The notes: a model not told the origin generated them from the letters alone. A DNA stretch of 64,000 bases from Burkholderia contaminans (GCF_029633825.1 NZ_CP090642.1:124001-188000); one strand, 5' to 3'. Positions 17,557-26,967 are shown, counted from the stretch's first letter. Numbers and translations: made by a program.

Positions 17557-18376
17557 AGTGCTATCTGGGGCGGAGGAACTGCATCGCCCTTTGCACGAGC
17601 CGTAAGCTGGGAAAATCGCACGTATGGCTCGTTAGGGCCGCATTACAGAGCGAAACGCACCGACTAGCTGCTACAACTGCGTCACATCGTTGACCTTGGC
17701 GCTAGTCGGAGTCGTGGCGGTAGATGTTTCGTTGACATCGGTAACGATGTGATGATCGGAGGCGAGGCGCGATCGGTCAGGGGCGGGCTATTGGCCGCTC
17801 CTACAGCTGATCCCGCTGATGAATCGACGGCAGCACGCGAAAGATTGATAAAGTTGGTCTGTCTTGCCGTTTGACGAGTAGTTCATGCAGGCGATCTCGC
17901 GACGCCGGTTTCGTGCCAGCCGCCAAGCCGCCATGTACAGGTCGCGCGCGAACCGATGCCGAGCTGGGTTGACCACGGTTACTTGGAATGCAGGTCACGA
18001 GCACGAACACCGAAGACGCAGGTCGGTTAGAACAGATCGACGTGATAAATGGGAGCAAGCGATGTCACGGTTGCCCCGAACGAAAGAACTTCATTTTCCA
18101 CTGTCGATGGCCAAAGTTCGATCGCTCTGGCGGAATTACCACTTCGCGCTGGCGGTGATCAATACGGGATAGGGCAGTTCCGATCCACTGCGCTGCTTGA
18201 TCAGAATCGGCTACTTAGCATATTTCGTGCGCCGCGAGCTGCAGATCTGCCGCAGTGTCTGAGTCTCGTCTCGCTATCTGCAGGCTGGACTGGGACTGCA
18301 GCGCTTTGTTGTGAGTTAAAAGCCTGCCCGATTCCCATTCCTGCAGTGGCGCACCGAGCGCGGACGAACGTGATGG
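17557..18376. other. 820 bp without a recognisable gene; left edge of the accessory island
   Basis: Both strands give only short frames without a ribosome site or family pattern. Composition becomes less GC-rich than the amtB side. The change from ordered operons to broken genes starts here, so the left island boundary probably lies in this stretch. No tRNA gene or clear attachment repeat was seen. Confidence 0.5.
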
Positions 18377-18823
18377 GTGAGTTCTAAGTCACCGCTGATC
18401 CGAAAAGATTGCTTATCGGTTCTACTGGCCGACGACGACATACCGGCACGGGAGGCACTGGCGCACTTGCTGCTCGGTCTGGGCGCACATGTCCAGACGG
18501 CCAACATCGCGGAGGAAGCCCTCGCCCGCCTCACGGGAGGCTCATTCGACATTCTGATAAGCGACCTGGCCATGCCTGGCGCAGACGGCTATGCGCTGTT
18601 GCGCGGCGTTCGCTCGCGTGAAGGCGAGCGACGCCGTATCTACGCGCTTGCCCTCACGGGCCTCACTTCGGTACAGGATCGAGACGCCGCAATCGCGGCA
18701 GGATTTGACGACCACCTGCCCAAGCCGGTGAACCTCCAACTGCTAATCGAGAAACTGTCCTCGGGCGGGGGCGATGAGCGTGGGGGTGCTCCATACAGTT
18801 CGACACGTGCGGGCCTATGCTGA
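18377..18823 (+). CDS. CheY-like receiver-domain protein, probably a fragment
   Basis: A 148-residue frame starting with GTG that is a nearly complete response-regulator receiver. The acidic pair D20/D21, phospho-acceptor D63 (ILISDLAMPGADG), T94 and K116 (HLPKPVN) are all present. There is no output domain. The last 25 residues look like read-through. Receivers ending in this way are common at the C-terminus of hybrid histidine kinases, and no kinase gene is nearby, so this may be what is left of one. The weak start supports that reading. Confidence 0.6.
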   Translation: MSSKSPLIRKDCLSVLLADDDIPAREALAHLLLGLGAHVQTANIAEEALARLTGGSFDILISDLAMPGADGYALLRGVRSREGERRRIYALALTGLTSVQDRDAAIAAGFDDHLPKPVNLQLLIEKLSSGGGDERGGAPYSSTRAGLC

Positions 18824-19021
18824 GCACGCAGCGCATCTGCCGGCCGACGATCGCCCGGCGAGGACAGCAATAGAGCGAAGTCCATGTTCGCCTACCTTAT
18901 TTCAGAGTATTCCGAATAATTTTACATAGTTATATTGTAAGCGATCGAATAACGGCGCCCTTGTGTAGAAATCGCTGCACTCTGATGCTACGTGTCCACG
19001 TGGACAGCTGGTATCAGAGTG

Positions 19022-19489
19022 TATGAGTGAGAAACAAGACCTACGGAGCCGACTGGTCGTCGGGAATATGACGATGCGGCTCGTGATGAATTGGTACAGA
19101 TCTGCCTCCGGCCGGGCGTTTCAATAGCCCGGACTGCGATGGAGCACGACCTCAATCCGAACCTGCTACGCAGCTGGATTGCGCGCTACCAAAAGATCTA
19201 GGCCCAGCTCGAACATGAGCGGGTAGCCCGGACGCCTGCAATTTCCGACGGCGTTGCGATCGACCTCCCTAATACACCATCGGCGTTCGTGCCAGTTGTC
19301 GCGGTTCCCCCTTCGTCACCAGCACTGCTACCGGAGCCGGTACCGCCGATTCGAGCAATGGCACTATCGCTGCACGTGCGTCTGACCAATGGTGTTGAGC
19401 TTGATCTTGGCGAAGCAAGCGTCGATGAGCTCGCCACGGTGATCCAGATGCTGGGGAGGTTGCCGTGTTCCGGTTCGACGAAGCGCTGA
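19022..19489 (+). pseudogene. IS66 tnpA, broken by frameshift and stop
   Basis: The frame opens MSEKQDLRSRLVV, then needs a frame change to continue as REYDDAARDELVQICLRPG, SIARTAMEHDLNPNLLRSW, the IS66 Orf1 helix-turn-helix. A TAG stop interrupts it at about 19200, after which the same frame continues to VELDLGEASVDELATVIQML at the C-terminus. Two disabling changes make it non-functional. Confidence 0.8.
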
Positions 19490-19815
19490 AGATCTATCTG
19501 CAACGCAATCCGGTCGACTTCCGCATGGGCATCAACGGGCTGTCGATCCTGGTCGAACAGGCGATGCACCTTAACCCGATGACCTCGGCGCTGTTCGTGT
19601 TCGGCAACCGACGTCGTGATCGAATTAAGATCCTCGGCTGGGGTGGCAACGGCTTCTGGTTGCTGCTCAAGCGCCTCGCAGCCGATCGCTTCATCTGGCC
19701 AAACGGAGGTGAAACGATCACGCTCAGCGCCGAGCAGTTGCACTGGCTGCTCGACGGAATCGATCTGGCCGTGATTCAGAAGCATCCCCAGCGATATTAC
19801 GCGCGAATGAGCTGA
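19465..19815 (+). CDS. tnpB: IS66 family accessory protein TnpB (Orf2)
   Basis: A 116-residue IS66 Orf2 protein with an intact frame. It shows the family pattern YLQRNPVDFRMGINGLSILV near the start, FVFGNRRRDRIKILGWGGNG in the middle, and GFWLLLKRL with W-P after it. TnpB is needed with TnpA and TnpC for IS66 transposition; its exact role is not known. It overlaps the end of the broken tnpA in another frame, as usual for this family. Since both partner genes are damaged it has no element of its own to move. Confidence 0.9.
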   Translation: MFRFDEALKIYLQRNPVDFRMGINGLSILVEQAMHLNPMTSALFVFGNRRRDRIKILGWGGNGFWLLLKRLAADRFIWPNGGETITLSAEQLHWLLDGIDLAVIQKHPQRYYARMS

Positions 19816-19831
19816 ACAACACGCGCACGGA

Positions 19832-20035
19832 ATGGTCTAACCGACCACGCCGAACACCCCCGTCACGCTGAGCGCTGAGGAGTACGAGGCGCTGATTGCC
19901 GCTAGCGCCGAACGTGACGCGCTGCGCGGTGAACTTCGGCTCGTAACGGCCCAGCGCGATCTGGCCGAAGAGAAGCTGCGGGCCTACAAGTACGAACTGT
20001 TCGGCGCCTCGAGCGAGACGCGCCATTCCGACTAG
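19832..20035 (+). pseudogene. IS66 tnpC, N-terminal remnant
   Basis: The frame begins ATG GTC TAA, so it carries a stop at codon 3, then continues PTTPNTPVTLSAEEYEAL with the coiled-coil and the LRAYKYELFGASSE segment typical of IS66 transposases. It stops at 20033-20035, about 67 codons into a gene that is normally more than 500 codons. The DDE domain is absent. Confidence 0.8.
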
Positions 20036-20280
20036 TTTGGCCCGTTTAAAATGAAACATAAGCACTGGCGGCGACTGCCGACGCGCCCGCATGCGAGGAC
20101 ATGCCCGGAACGTCGGTTGTAGCTCACACGCGTGGTGGCCGTGCATCTGGGCCTCGGCCTCGCCGGCTTGTGTTGGTCAGCTGGGGGCTCGGCTGGACCG
20201 CGCGGCTGCACTCGGGCCGACCGGAGGCGAATGGCGTGCGCGCTTTACCCGCCCGCGCGATGTTGCGCCCGACTCCGGCC

Positions 20281-20561
20281 AACTTCGCCCCGTGCCGAGC
20301 GTACCTCGAAGGGCTCGACGAAGCGACGCTGCATGCGCACTGCGGCGTGCCGGGGATCTACGTGCGCGTGATGCGCCGCATGCTCACGACGCAGCGCGAC
20401 ACCCTGACGAGCGGCGCGCTGCGCGCGACGTCGACGCGGCAAACGCGATTCACAACGACGACGACACGCGATCGACCGATAGCGTCGAGATGTCCGACCG
20501 CTCGGTGCAGGCGATCGACCGTGCACTGCGCCGACGCTTCGAGTTCGTCGAGATTCCGGCA
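20281..20561 (+). pseudogene. Decayed gene fragments: possible integrase N-terminus and McrB-like AAA piece
   Basis: Two short protein echoes occur in different frames. At 20281-20427 a frame reads NFAPCRAYLEGLDEATLHAH, resembling the N-terminal domain of the large tyrosine recombinases such as the one at 44989. At 20490-20561 another reads DRSVQAIDRALRRRFEFVEI, a close match to the sensor region of McrB-type AAA GTPases, where a D-R-S start is followed by A-L-R-R-R-F. Neither is a complete gene. The longer frames across this stretch lack start sites and are not annotated. Confidence 0.5.
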
Positions 20562-20667
20562 AACTCAAGCTCTGCGCAAGGATGGTCAGGGCGACGCGCA
20601 ATTCATTCGGAGTAGCGATCGCTTTCTCGCGCCCAGCAAACTGTCCCACTGGCTAGCCGGACGACAC

Positions 20668-21243
20668 TCACACCACATGTTCCTTCATGACCGCATTGCG
20701 ATACACGCGGGCAATGAGCATTCCCGTCCGCTCAACGTTTCGACCAACTGCTGCTTCCTCAAGGCAGTGCAACATATCGAGCGCGCCGTCGCCGCAGATA
20801 TCTCCATCTCGCCGCGCGAATTCGAGCTCTTCCGTCATCCCTTTCCTCGTAAACTGAGCGGAAAGCCATTCGAACGCGGTGGCTCCGTCCGTCGGTCGTA
20901 TGTGGACCGGCAACGACCTAAGCATTTCGGCATTCGCTTCGTCAAACGCGTTGACGCGCACGTACTGCTCGACGTCTGCAAGCAGCCTTGTCGCGCCTCC
21001 TGAAGCGTGACGGGCGCTATCGATGGCGGCGCGCCAATCGGGAACACACAGCGTGAGTGCCCGGACGAGGAATGCCACGTTGAAGTCCCGCCAGAAGCGC
21101 GGATGGGGTTGATAAACGTATTCGAGCGCGAGCGAAGCGGTCGCGGCCGTCAGGTCTGATGCGCCGAACCGGCAGTCATCCATGAAAGAAATCAGTGCGT
21201 CGACGGTTCCGGCGTGAGCTTCTCGAGTTACTTTGGATTGCAT
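20668..21243 (-). CDS. Hypothetical protein, copy A of a duplicated family
   Basis: A 191-residue protein starting MQSKVTREAH; I do not recognise the family. It is mostly helical by eye and has no membrane segment or signal peptide. It is clearly paralogous to the protein at 25334-25990: shared blocks include YVRVNAFDEANAEMLR, LPVH-RPTDGA and GALD-LHCLEEAA-GR-VERTG. A third, broken copy lies at about 23150-23225. Copies flank a block of putative nuclease genes. Function unknown; a regulatory or immunity role would only be a guess. Confidence 0.65.
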   Translation of the reverse strand: MQSKVTREAHAGTVDALISFMDDCRFGASDLTAATASLALEYVYQPHPRFWRDFNVAFLVRALTLCVPDWRAAIDSARHASGGATRLLADVEQYVRVNAFDEANAEMLRSLPVHIRPTDGATAFEWLSAQFTRKGMTEELEFARRDGDICGDGALDMLHCLEEAAVGRNVERTGMLIARVYRNAVMKEHVV

Positions 21244-21650
21244 GGGCAACGCAGATGAGTGGGACTTGGCCCGTATAGCTGCGTTGCTTGGGCATGACGG
21301 CGAAAATATTCGCTTATTGTCGAGCCCCGGGCCAAGTTGGCTCCCCACGGATTGCCACCCATATACCTGTAGGCCATAGTGCAACGCGGCACAATTTCAC
21401 CCCGGCGTCCCGTTGGCTGGAGCCCTGGAGCCGCCTGTTATGGCACGCCCGGGCGACGGCAAGCGTTGGCGCTGTCGAACGATACGCGGCGAACGTGATG
21501 TTGGCACGGATTTCGAAGGTTTTCCCAACTTGGTGATGCACGCGTCAAGCGTTCGGCAGGTTAACAGGCGTGCATGCCCAATTTAGTGACGGCCACTCGA
21601 TCAAACTTCCGTAGCGGGAACCGTTACATGGGTGGGATTTGGGAAGGGCA

Positions 21651-23069
21651 TCAGACGACAGCCCGCACGAACACGCCGGCCGCCGCCAGAAGTTCAACAG
21701 CCTTCTCGACTGGAATACGCAACCTTGTTGCGACGCTTTGAGCGTAGACCGCCTCATTCGAAATCCGATGCCGTGGTTCTTGCCACGCGCGCAGGAGTGT
21801 CGTAGCGTCGCTGGGTGCAACATGGACCCCTGTCTTGCGCACAGCGGACCAGAACTGCGATACGTCGGCAGCGGCGCGCGCCCAGCAGTATCCATGTGTG
21901 ACGGTCTCCAGGGTCCTAGCTTTGGCTTCCTGGCTTGGCACTTGCGTCTCGTCACCGAGTACGTCCCGAAGGATTTCGAATTCCTGCCGCACGCGCCGGC
22001 GCAGATAGTCCGCGCGCTCGAGCACGGAAAGAAAGTCCCAGACGGCAACGCGTACGGAGGTCGATTCGGACAAGGCGATGTCATTGCGTTCAATCAGCCA
22101 GTCGGCCACTTCCTCGACGGTCACGCTTTGATGTGGGTTGCGCGCGCGCTGCCGCAGTATGTGCCTGCGGAACACATCGGCTTGCCAGATACGCGTAGAC
22201 ACCTTGATGGCAGACGCACCCCGTACGTTGTGTCCAAGGATGGCCGGCCATGCCGTGACGGGCGTGCCCAGTTTTGCCGTGAGGAACGCCAGCTTCTCGG
22301 CCGGCGTGGCGGACCGGAAACGGGCATTGTTCTTTTCAATTTTCATGAGGCGGTCGGCTATTGCGTCGGCGCGTGCGGCGTTGAGTGCAACGTCAAGTCG
22401 ACGTTCTTCGCGGTACACCTCGTCGAGCGCGGCGTAGGCCGCGGCGTCGCGCTGGTTCCGCAAGGCAGTGAGCTGCGCTTTTGCCTCGGTCTCTCCTGGG
22501 TAGAACAACCAGCGCTTATTTTCGATCGCGTCAATCACGAGTCGCCGGGCTTCCGGCACCGTCACGGCGCGCGGTGCAGCCGACAGATCAATTTCGAGGG
22601 CCGGTGTTTGAAGTCGTTTCAGTGCCTCCAGTTTTAGAAGGTCCGGCTCGTGCGTAACTGTCACCTCGACGAAAATGACCTTTCCCTGGCAAACACCTCG
22701 AAAATCCGGCCGGATGCCATCGACCCAGACTTCCGTCTCACCCGCCACGTCCCACCGGAGCGTGTGCTCGACGCACAGCGTGATGTCTGCACGGCTCGGT
22801 TGCTCATGCAACTGGCACACCAGCGCGGGCGCGCGTAGGGTGTCGCTTTCAACCAGAATCTGCTTGGCAAGGAGATGTAGCGTTGTCTCGAACGCCGTTG
22901 TGCAGGCAGTCTCGGCCTTGTGCGCGAAATGCCAGAGACGCACGTTGCCTTGCTTTCGCATTACGAGTTGTTTGCACTCGGCGCAGCGAAAGGAACCCTC
23001 GACGGAAGGCGGAACGTCGTGAATATCGACGACGCGTCCTTTCCCATCAAGTGCAAACGGTATCTTCAA
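21651..23069 (-). CDS. CoiA-like nuclease-type protein
   Basis: A 472-residue protein. I place the start at TTG 23069 (opening KIPFALDGKGRVVDIHDVP) because the longer frame runs into the third paralog fragment. Residues 24-60 form a CoiA-type zinc and substrate domain (FRCAECKQLV, VRLWHFAHK), followed near residue 120-150 by a restriction-like core (RPDFRG, then VIFVEVTVTHEP), which fits the D-(D/E)XK-like pattern of competence CoiA proteins. The remaining 300 residues are helical and unknown. CoiA acts on DNA during competence; this stand-alone island version may be a nuclease for defence or mobile-element maintenance. No RBS is obvious. Confidence 0.6.
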   Translation of the reverse strand: MKIPFALDGKGRVVDIHDVPPSVEGSFRCAECKQLVMRKQGNVRLWHFAHKAETACTTAFETTLHLLAKQILVESDTLRAPALVCQLHEQPSRADITLCVEHTLRWDVAGETEVWVDGIRPDFRGVCQGKVIFVEVTVTHEPDLLKLEALKRLQTPALEIDLSAAPRAVTVPEARRLVIDAIENKRWLFYPGETEAKAQLTALRNQRDAAAYAALDEVYREERRLDVALNAARADAIADRLMKIEKNNARFRSATPAEKLAFLTAKLGTPVTAWPAILGHNVRGASAIKVSTRIWQADVFRRHILRQRARNPHQSVTVEEVADWLIERNDIALSESTSVRVAVWDFLSVLERADYLRRRVRQEFEILRDVLGDETQVPSQEAKARTLETVTHGYCWARAAADVSQFWSAVRKTGVHVAPSDATTLLRAWQEPRHRISNEAVYAQSVATRLRIPVEKAVELLAAAGVFVRAVV

Positions 23070-23149
23070 TTGGCAATGAAAGCGAAGGTGACGTGGCAGA
23101 CTATGGCAGCAGTATCTCGGAGGCGCCCCCAAATATACGATACTGCGCA

Positions 23150-23225
23150 ATGACGAGGCTGGTGGACGGGCTCAAGTGCTAGCGAAGCGGTCGCGTCTGT
23201 CAGAAGTGACGCACCATCTCGGTTC
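23150..23225 (-). pseudogene. Third, fragmentary copy of the duplicated unknown gene
   Basis: On the minus strand this reads SLLTDATASLALE-VHQP, matching DLTAATASLALEYVYQP in the copy at 20668. Only about 25 codons remain, with no start or stop of its own. It marks a past duplication or recombination point between the two intact copies. Confidence 0.55.
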
Positions 23226-23228
23226 GGC

Positions 23229-23705
23229 TTAACCACCACGTAGCTGTCGCAGCGTTGCACTATCTGGTACGCACCCCAGCCGGTCAATGCCCGTCGGGCA
23301 TGGTGGCAGCGGCTCGACACGGGCCGGCGGTGGTTCGGTTGTGATGACAGGCTGAGTGATCGGTGGTGCCGAAGGGGTTGGAGCGGCGGGCGCTTTCACT
23401 GCTGCGACCGAATGTCGATAATGACGCTGCGGCTGCGTTCCATGTTTATTGGGGCGCAGCGCGGTCTGCGTGGTTGCGACGGGATGTAGGCGTGACCAGC
23501 ACCATGGGCCGATAACACTCATCGCTAGCAGGGCTGCAACTGTCAGCTTGAAACGCCGGCGTCGCCGCAGGCGGCGCTCCGGCCGTGCCAGGCCCCTCTG
23601 AATGGAATCGACTAACGAGCGGGCGGAACGAGTAATTCTGGCAAGATGACCGGATCGAGATCGTGTGCGCGTGATAATCTTGAAGCGCGAAATCGATTCG
23701 CGCAA
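23229..23705 (-). CDS. Hypothetical membrane-anchored protein
   Basis: A 158-residue frame of unknown family. A basic N-terminus, with an arginine-rich run around residue 45, leads into one predicted membrane segment (FKLTVAALLAMSVIGPWCW). A proline-rich periplasmic region follows (VKAPAAPTPSAPPITQP), ending in a short segment with two cysteines (PPCPTGIDRLGCVP). That layout is common in accessory proteins of conjugative or integrative elements, but no homology is recognised. It is divergent from the small gene at 23735. Coding confidence is moderate because composition alone could open this frame. Confidence 0.4.
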   Translation of the reverse strand: MRESISRFKIITRTRSRSGHLARITRSARSLVDSIQRGLARPERRLRRRRRFKLTVAALLAMSVIGPWCWSRLHPVATTQTALRPNKHGTQPQRHYRHSVAAVKAPAAPTPSAPPITQPVITTEPPPARVEPLPPCPTGIDRLGCVPDSATLRQLRGG

Positions 23706-23734
23706 ATCAGGCTGTTCAACAAAAGGAAAACAAG

Positions 23735-24031
23735 ATGACTGTCAGGTTTAAAGGCTTTGACTTATACAACACGGATGAGCTTGGAGATTTGGTTGCGAAC
23801 TCGGGGAAGCAAATCAATCTCAGGGCTCTCCCAAATCCGTTGGGCGCAGGGCAAATTGTCGTTGTTCTCGACGGGGCGTTTGGGTTCACGAACGAGAACG
23901 CGGAAGGTGTACTTGGCGTGTTGCGCGAGGCGGAACAAACTGTGCCAGCGGTTTTTCTGACGTCTGGCGAGACGGTCACTTATATGACCGGCGTTCAGAA
24001 GTTGTACCGGTCAATCAACATCGCGCTCTAA
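23735..24031 (+). CDS. Small hypothetical protein, possibly STAS-like
   Basis: A 98-residue protein with an AGGAA site 8-10 bases before the ATG. It alternates beta strands and helices: MTVRFKGFDL, VVVLDGAFGFTNENAEGVL, VPAVFLTSGETVTYM. The pattern of a strand followed by a helix with FTNEN resembles STAS-like domains, but this is a visual impression only. Codon use is lower in GC than the backbone. No partner kinase is adjacent. Confidence 0.55.
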   Translation: MTVRFKGFDLYNTDELGDLVANSGKQINLRALPNPLGAGQIVVVLDGAFGFTNENAEGVLGVLREAEQTVPAVFLTSGETVTYMTGVQKLYRSINIAL

Positions 24032-24429
24032 CTTTGTCTTTGTGTCGCTGATGCACGGCAACGGTCCCGATCAGCCCTACCTGATTGGGCCGTCCGACGG
24101 CGTTCGCAGGTCTTCAGATGTAAATAGTTCCGGCGGTTCGATTAGGCTGGAGTGGTCCGGTACGATTCACCGTTGCGCCGAATCTTACACCACCGCGCTC
24201 TGCCGAATTCGGGCGCTTTGCTGTCTAGGCGTGTGCTGGTGTTCAAGGTGGGACTACGATTTGTCTTGCCGCCGTTAAGTGTTGTTTGCCCAGTATTCTC
24301 TTAAGGACTCTCAATCTGATGTCTCAGAGTCGAAGCAGCGGGTCGGTTGCGCACCATCTTGACCGGATTGATGAGCTGTTTCGCAATACTAAACATTAAA
24401 AGTTTCCGCAAACCTAAACCACACAAAAC
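24032..24429. other. Intergenic stretch without recognisable content
   Basis: About 400 bp between the small protein and the PLD-like gene. Only short frames without ribosome sites are present. AT content rises toward the PLD-like gene, which probably has its promoter here. Confidence 0.5.
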
Positions 24430-24987
24430 ATGAAAACAAGTATCAGGACATCCGTGACGCATGGTTCGAATATAACCTTGATCGAGGATTTGCTAGAATG
24501 CCCGGGCAACAGACTAATTATTTCGGCGGGGTATTTAACTTGGTTTGAGGACCTTCCTTTTAATCGGATTTTAAACTGTGGCGTAAGTATCGAACTTGTT
24601 GTTGGCGCTTGGAAGCAAGACACACCCGCCTTGACCGAAAAACGTCTATTGGAGCTAAAACGCAATGTTAAAGCTTTCGCGGGGCGCGTGAAGCAAGAGG
24701 CCGACGAGTATGGTATTCAGAAGCCGGACGTGACAACCTACCTTGTCCCTAGTTGGCACGCCAAGGTGGCTCTGATGGTAGATAGGGATCTAAATAGAGT
24801 TTCCGGGGCGGTTATCGGGAGCAGCAACATCAGCTCGAGGGCGCTCGGGCTGACAAATTCGGAAAGTAATATTGAGGTTGACGTTTTAATCAATGACACT
24901 GATGGGCCAGATGCTCAGGTTGAATTAAATCTCCTCCTTCTGAATCTGGAGCCTATATTTACCAAGAAATTTTACGTAAAATTCTAG
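24430..24987 (+). CDS. Phospholipase D-like domain protein (putative nuclease)
   Basis: A 185-residue single PLD-like domain. The catalytic half-motif is at residues 110-133: H110-x-K112 (SWHAKVALMVD) followed by GSSN at 130-133. The aspartate of the classic HKD motif is not in its usual place, which is common in the NucT/BfiI-like restriction and DNA-repair branch. The opening residues (IEDLLECPGNRLIISAGYLTW) form the first strand of the fold. The gene is clearly lower in GC than the backbone, so it is recently acquired. It sits in a strip of putative nuclease genes. A toxin or defence nuclease is likely; a single domain would need to dimerise. Confidence 0.7.
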   Translation: MKTSIRTSVTHGSNITLIEDLLECPGNRLIISAGYLTWFEDLPFNRILNCGVSIELVVGAWKQDTPALTEKRLLELKRNVKAFAGRVKQEADEYGIQKPDVTTYLVPSWHAKVALMVDRDLNRVSGAVIGSSNISSRALGLTNSESNIEVDVLINDTDGPDAQVELNLLLLNLEPIFTKKFYVKF

Positions 24988-25333
24988 TCCTTAACGAAAA
25001 TTAAGAAAGGTACGGCAATCGATTTGACGCAGAGTGGGGGCGCCACTCGGTCGCCGCATAGTCGGGAATGTATATCGAAGCGATCTGGATTGTCGACTCG
25101 CCTCAACGCGCATTAATTTTGCATAATAAATCGCTGACACCGGAAAGTCTGTGGAAACTATAGAAAATCTCAACTTCGGTAGGCTCGTCAGTTTCCGGCC
25201 ACGCGATGTGCACCCGTATTGCTTGGGTCAGCTGCTGGACACGGAACGTTGGCCAAATGAAGTCAACAGTCCACACGCTGCTTGAGCTCGCAGCAGCAGC
25301 TTGCGAGACCATCCTCTTATTGCATGATCATGT
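24988..25333. other. Intergenic stretch without recognisable content
   Basis: About 345 bp between the PLD-like gene and copy B of the duplicated family. No supported frame, repeat or hairpin was found. Confidence 0.45.
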
Positions 25334-25990
25334 CTATGCAACGCTGTGTTTCACCTGGTGGCGGCAACTAGCGGTGTTGGCATTGCGACTTCTCGCGGCT
25401 GATTGCCTGGCTAAACCTTCGGCATGCTCCTTCATGGTTGCGTCGCGATATACCTTCGCGACGAGCGTCCCAGTCCTTTCAACGGTTCGCCCGAGTGCCG
25501 CTTCCTCAAGGCAGTGCAAGACATCGAGCGCGCCGTCGCCGCAGACATAGCCGTCTCGCTGTGCGAACTCGAATTCTGCCATCATTCCTTTCCTGGCTAA
25601 CTGAGCGGAAATCCAATCGAAAGCGGACGCTCCATCCGTTGGTCGCATGTGCACCGGCAACGCCCTCAGCATTTCGGCATTTGCTTCGTCGAACGCGTTG
25701 ACACGCACGTAATCCGCGACGTCGGTGAGCAGCCTATTTGCGCCTTTTGAGACATGACCCGGGGTGTTGGCTGCAACCCGCCAATCTGGGATGCGGAGGG
25801 TGAGCGCCCGAATGAGGAGCGTCATGTTAAAGTCCCGCCAGAATCGCGGGTGGGACTGGTAGACATACTCAAGTGCCAGCGAAAGCATTGCGGTGGTGAG
25901 GCCGGATGCGTCGAACCGGCAGTCGTACATGAAAGAAACCAGCGCGTCGACGGTTCCAGCGTAGGCTTCTCGAGCTGCTTTGAATTGCAT
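25334..25990 (-). CDS. Hypothetical protein, copy B of a duplicated family
   Basis: A 218-residue paralog of the 20668-21243 protein, in the same orientation 4.1 kb away. It starts MQFKAAREAY. Similarity runs along almost the whole length (FRHP-RFWRDFN-like, YVRVNAFDEANAEMLRALPV, GALDVLHCLEEAALGRTVER). The C-terminus is about 25 residues longer and basic (LARQSAARSRNANTASC), possibly read-through after a lost stop. Family unknown. Both copies and the fragment between them imply tandem duplication with insertion of nuclease-type genes in the gap. Confidence 0.65.
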   Translation of the reverse strand: MQFKAAREAYAGTVDALVSFMYDCRFDASGLTTAMLSLALEYVYQSHPRFWRDFNMTLLIRALTLRIPDWRVAANTPGHVSKGANRLLTDVADYVRVNAFDEANAEMLRALPVHMRPTDGASAFDWISAQLARKGMMAEFEFAQRDGYVCGDGALDVLHCLEEAALGRTVERTGTLVAKVYRDATMKEHAEGLARQSAARSRNANTASCRHQVKHSVA

Positions 25991-26064
25991 GAGATACGCG
26001 GAAGAGTGGGCTTAGCGAGTATAGGACCGCGGCCGAGGTATGACTGTGTTCAAATTGCAGAACT

Positions 26065-26799
26065 TCAGTTCGCTCGTTGCTCCGCATATTGCGCAACCCA
26101 CTCCGGTTCATCACTTGTTGCGACGAACACGCTGTGCGCGGTCTGGCCACGCCATTGCCGAGCGCGGTGTTCCACCCCGCCAAAGAATGTCATCTGCCAC
26201 CAAGTTGTGGCCAGATTGGCAAGGTCACGCACGCCGCGGTAGACGAATACACCATCACCAAAGCTACCACCGACTCGTGCGCGGGGATCCTGGCTTGCGA
26301 CGGCTTGTTCAAACAGATGTAGACCACCGGTCGAAAATAGTGATGCCCTGACCGGCGCATTCGGCACGAGCTGGGCCTGCCAGTGATGCCAGGCGAGTCC
26401 GAGGGCGATATAACACGCGAGTGCGCTCAGCTTGGTCGTGTCGAACGGCAGCATTATGCTTTCGTGCCAGTGCCCCGCGGGGGTTCGGACCCAGCGCACC
26501 TGCTGGCCAACCGCGAGCTGGCGCCGTAACGCTTCATTTTTGGCAAGTCGCGGACCGACTTGATCGATGATGGCCGTGGCCGACCCAGCGAGCAAGCTCC
26601 CCATCGGTAACACCGCCAATACGTAGTGCTCGAGCTTCGATTTGGCGTTGTTGCAAGCAACGCACGACGGTACCTTGGGCAGGTTATCGCGCGCGGCATG
26701 CGGACAGAATTCGCGTGCGACGACGTGATCGCCCGTGCTCGACGCCCGTTCCCGCCCACAATAAATGCAGGTCTTGTCGCGATATTTCTTGCTTGCCAT
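26065..26799 (-). CDS. HNH endonuclease family protein
   Basis: A 244-residue protein starting MASKKYRDKTC with a GGGAA site before it. The HNH/ββα-metal fold is at residues 11-60: zinc cysteines C11/C14 (CIYCG), the catalytic D24-H25 (STGDHVVAREF), and C46/C49 with N50-N51 (CVACNNAK). The second half (180 residues) is a helical unknown region. This C-x2-C layout is common in small HNH genes of genomic islands, some of which are defence nucleases. No methylase partner is adjacent. Confidence 0.75.
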   Translation of the reverse strand: MASKKYRDKTCIYCGRERASSTGDHVVAREFCPHAARDNLPKVPSCVACNNAKSKLEHYVLAVLPMGSLLAGSATAIIDQVGPRLAKNEALRRQLAVGQQVRWVRTPAGHWHESIMLPFDTTKLSALACYIALGLAWHHWQAQLVPNAPVRASLFSTGGLHLFEQAVASQDPRARVGGSFGDGVFVYRGVRDLANLATTWWQMTFFGGVEHRARQWRGQTAHSVFVATSDEPEWVAQYAEQRAN

Positions 26800-26967
26800 C
26801 GATAATTCCCAGACGAGTTGTATGCGAATCGACCGGCGCGCGTCGCCTGTCTCTTGTAACGTCACAGTGCCATCGCCAACCATTCACCTAGCCCTGCGCT
26901 TCACCACGGCGGCGCTCCCAAACAACGAGGAGGATGATGCTTTCCGAGCAAGCGCAACCGTACGGTG

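Larger units (their letters stand above)
18937..20035 (+). mobile_element. Truncated IS66-family element
   Basis: The left end starts GTAAGCG at 18937, the usual IS66 terminal sequence. Inside are a broken tnpA, an intact tnpB and only the first 67 codons of tnpC. The right part and right inverted repeat are missing, so the element is dead. Confidence 0.8.

Noticed and set aside
17671..17690. Left end of the Tn7-like element at TACAACTGCGTC
   Set aside because: Similarity to the right end needs a gap, the expected GCGAG target copy is absent, and no second TnsB-type site follows.
18300..18330. Another Tn7-like end (CTTTGTTGT with GCAG nearby)
   Set aside because: Only nine consecutive bases match, the terminal 8-base block is absent, and orientation does not fit an element containing tnsABCD.
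18937..20035. A functional IS66 element
   Set aside because: tnpA has a frameshift and stop, tnpC is cut after about 67 codons, and the right end is missing.
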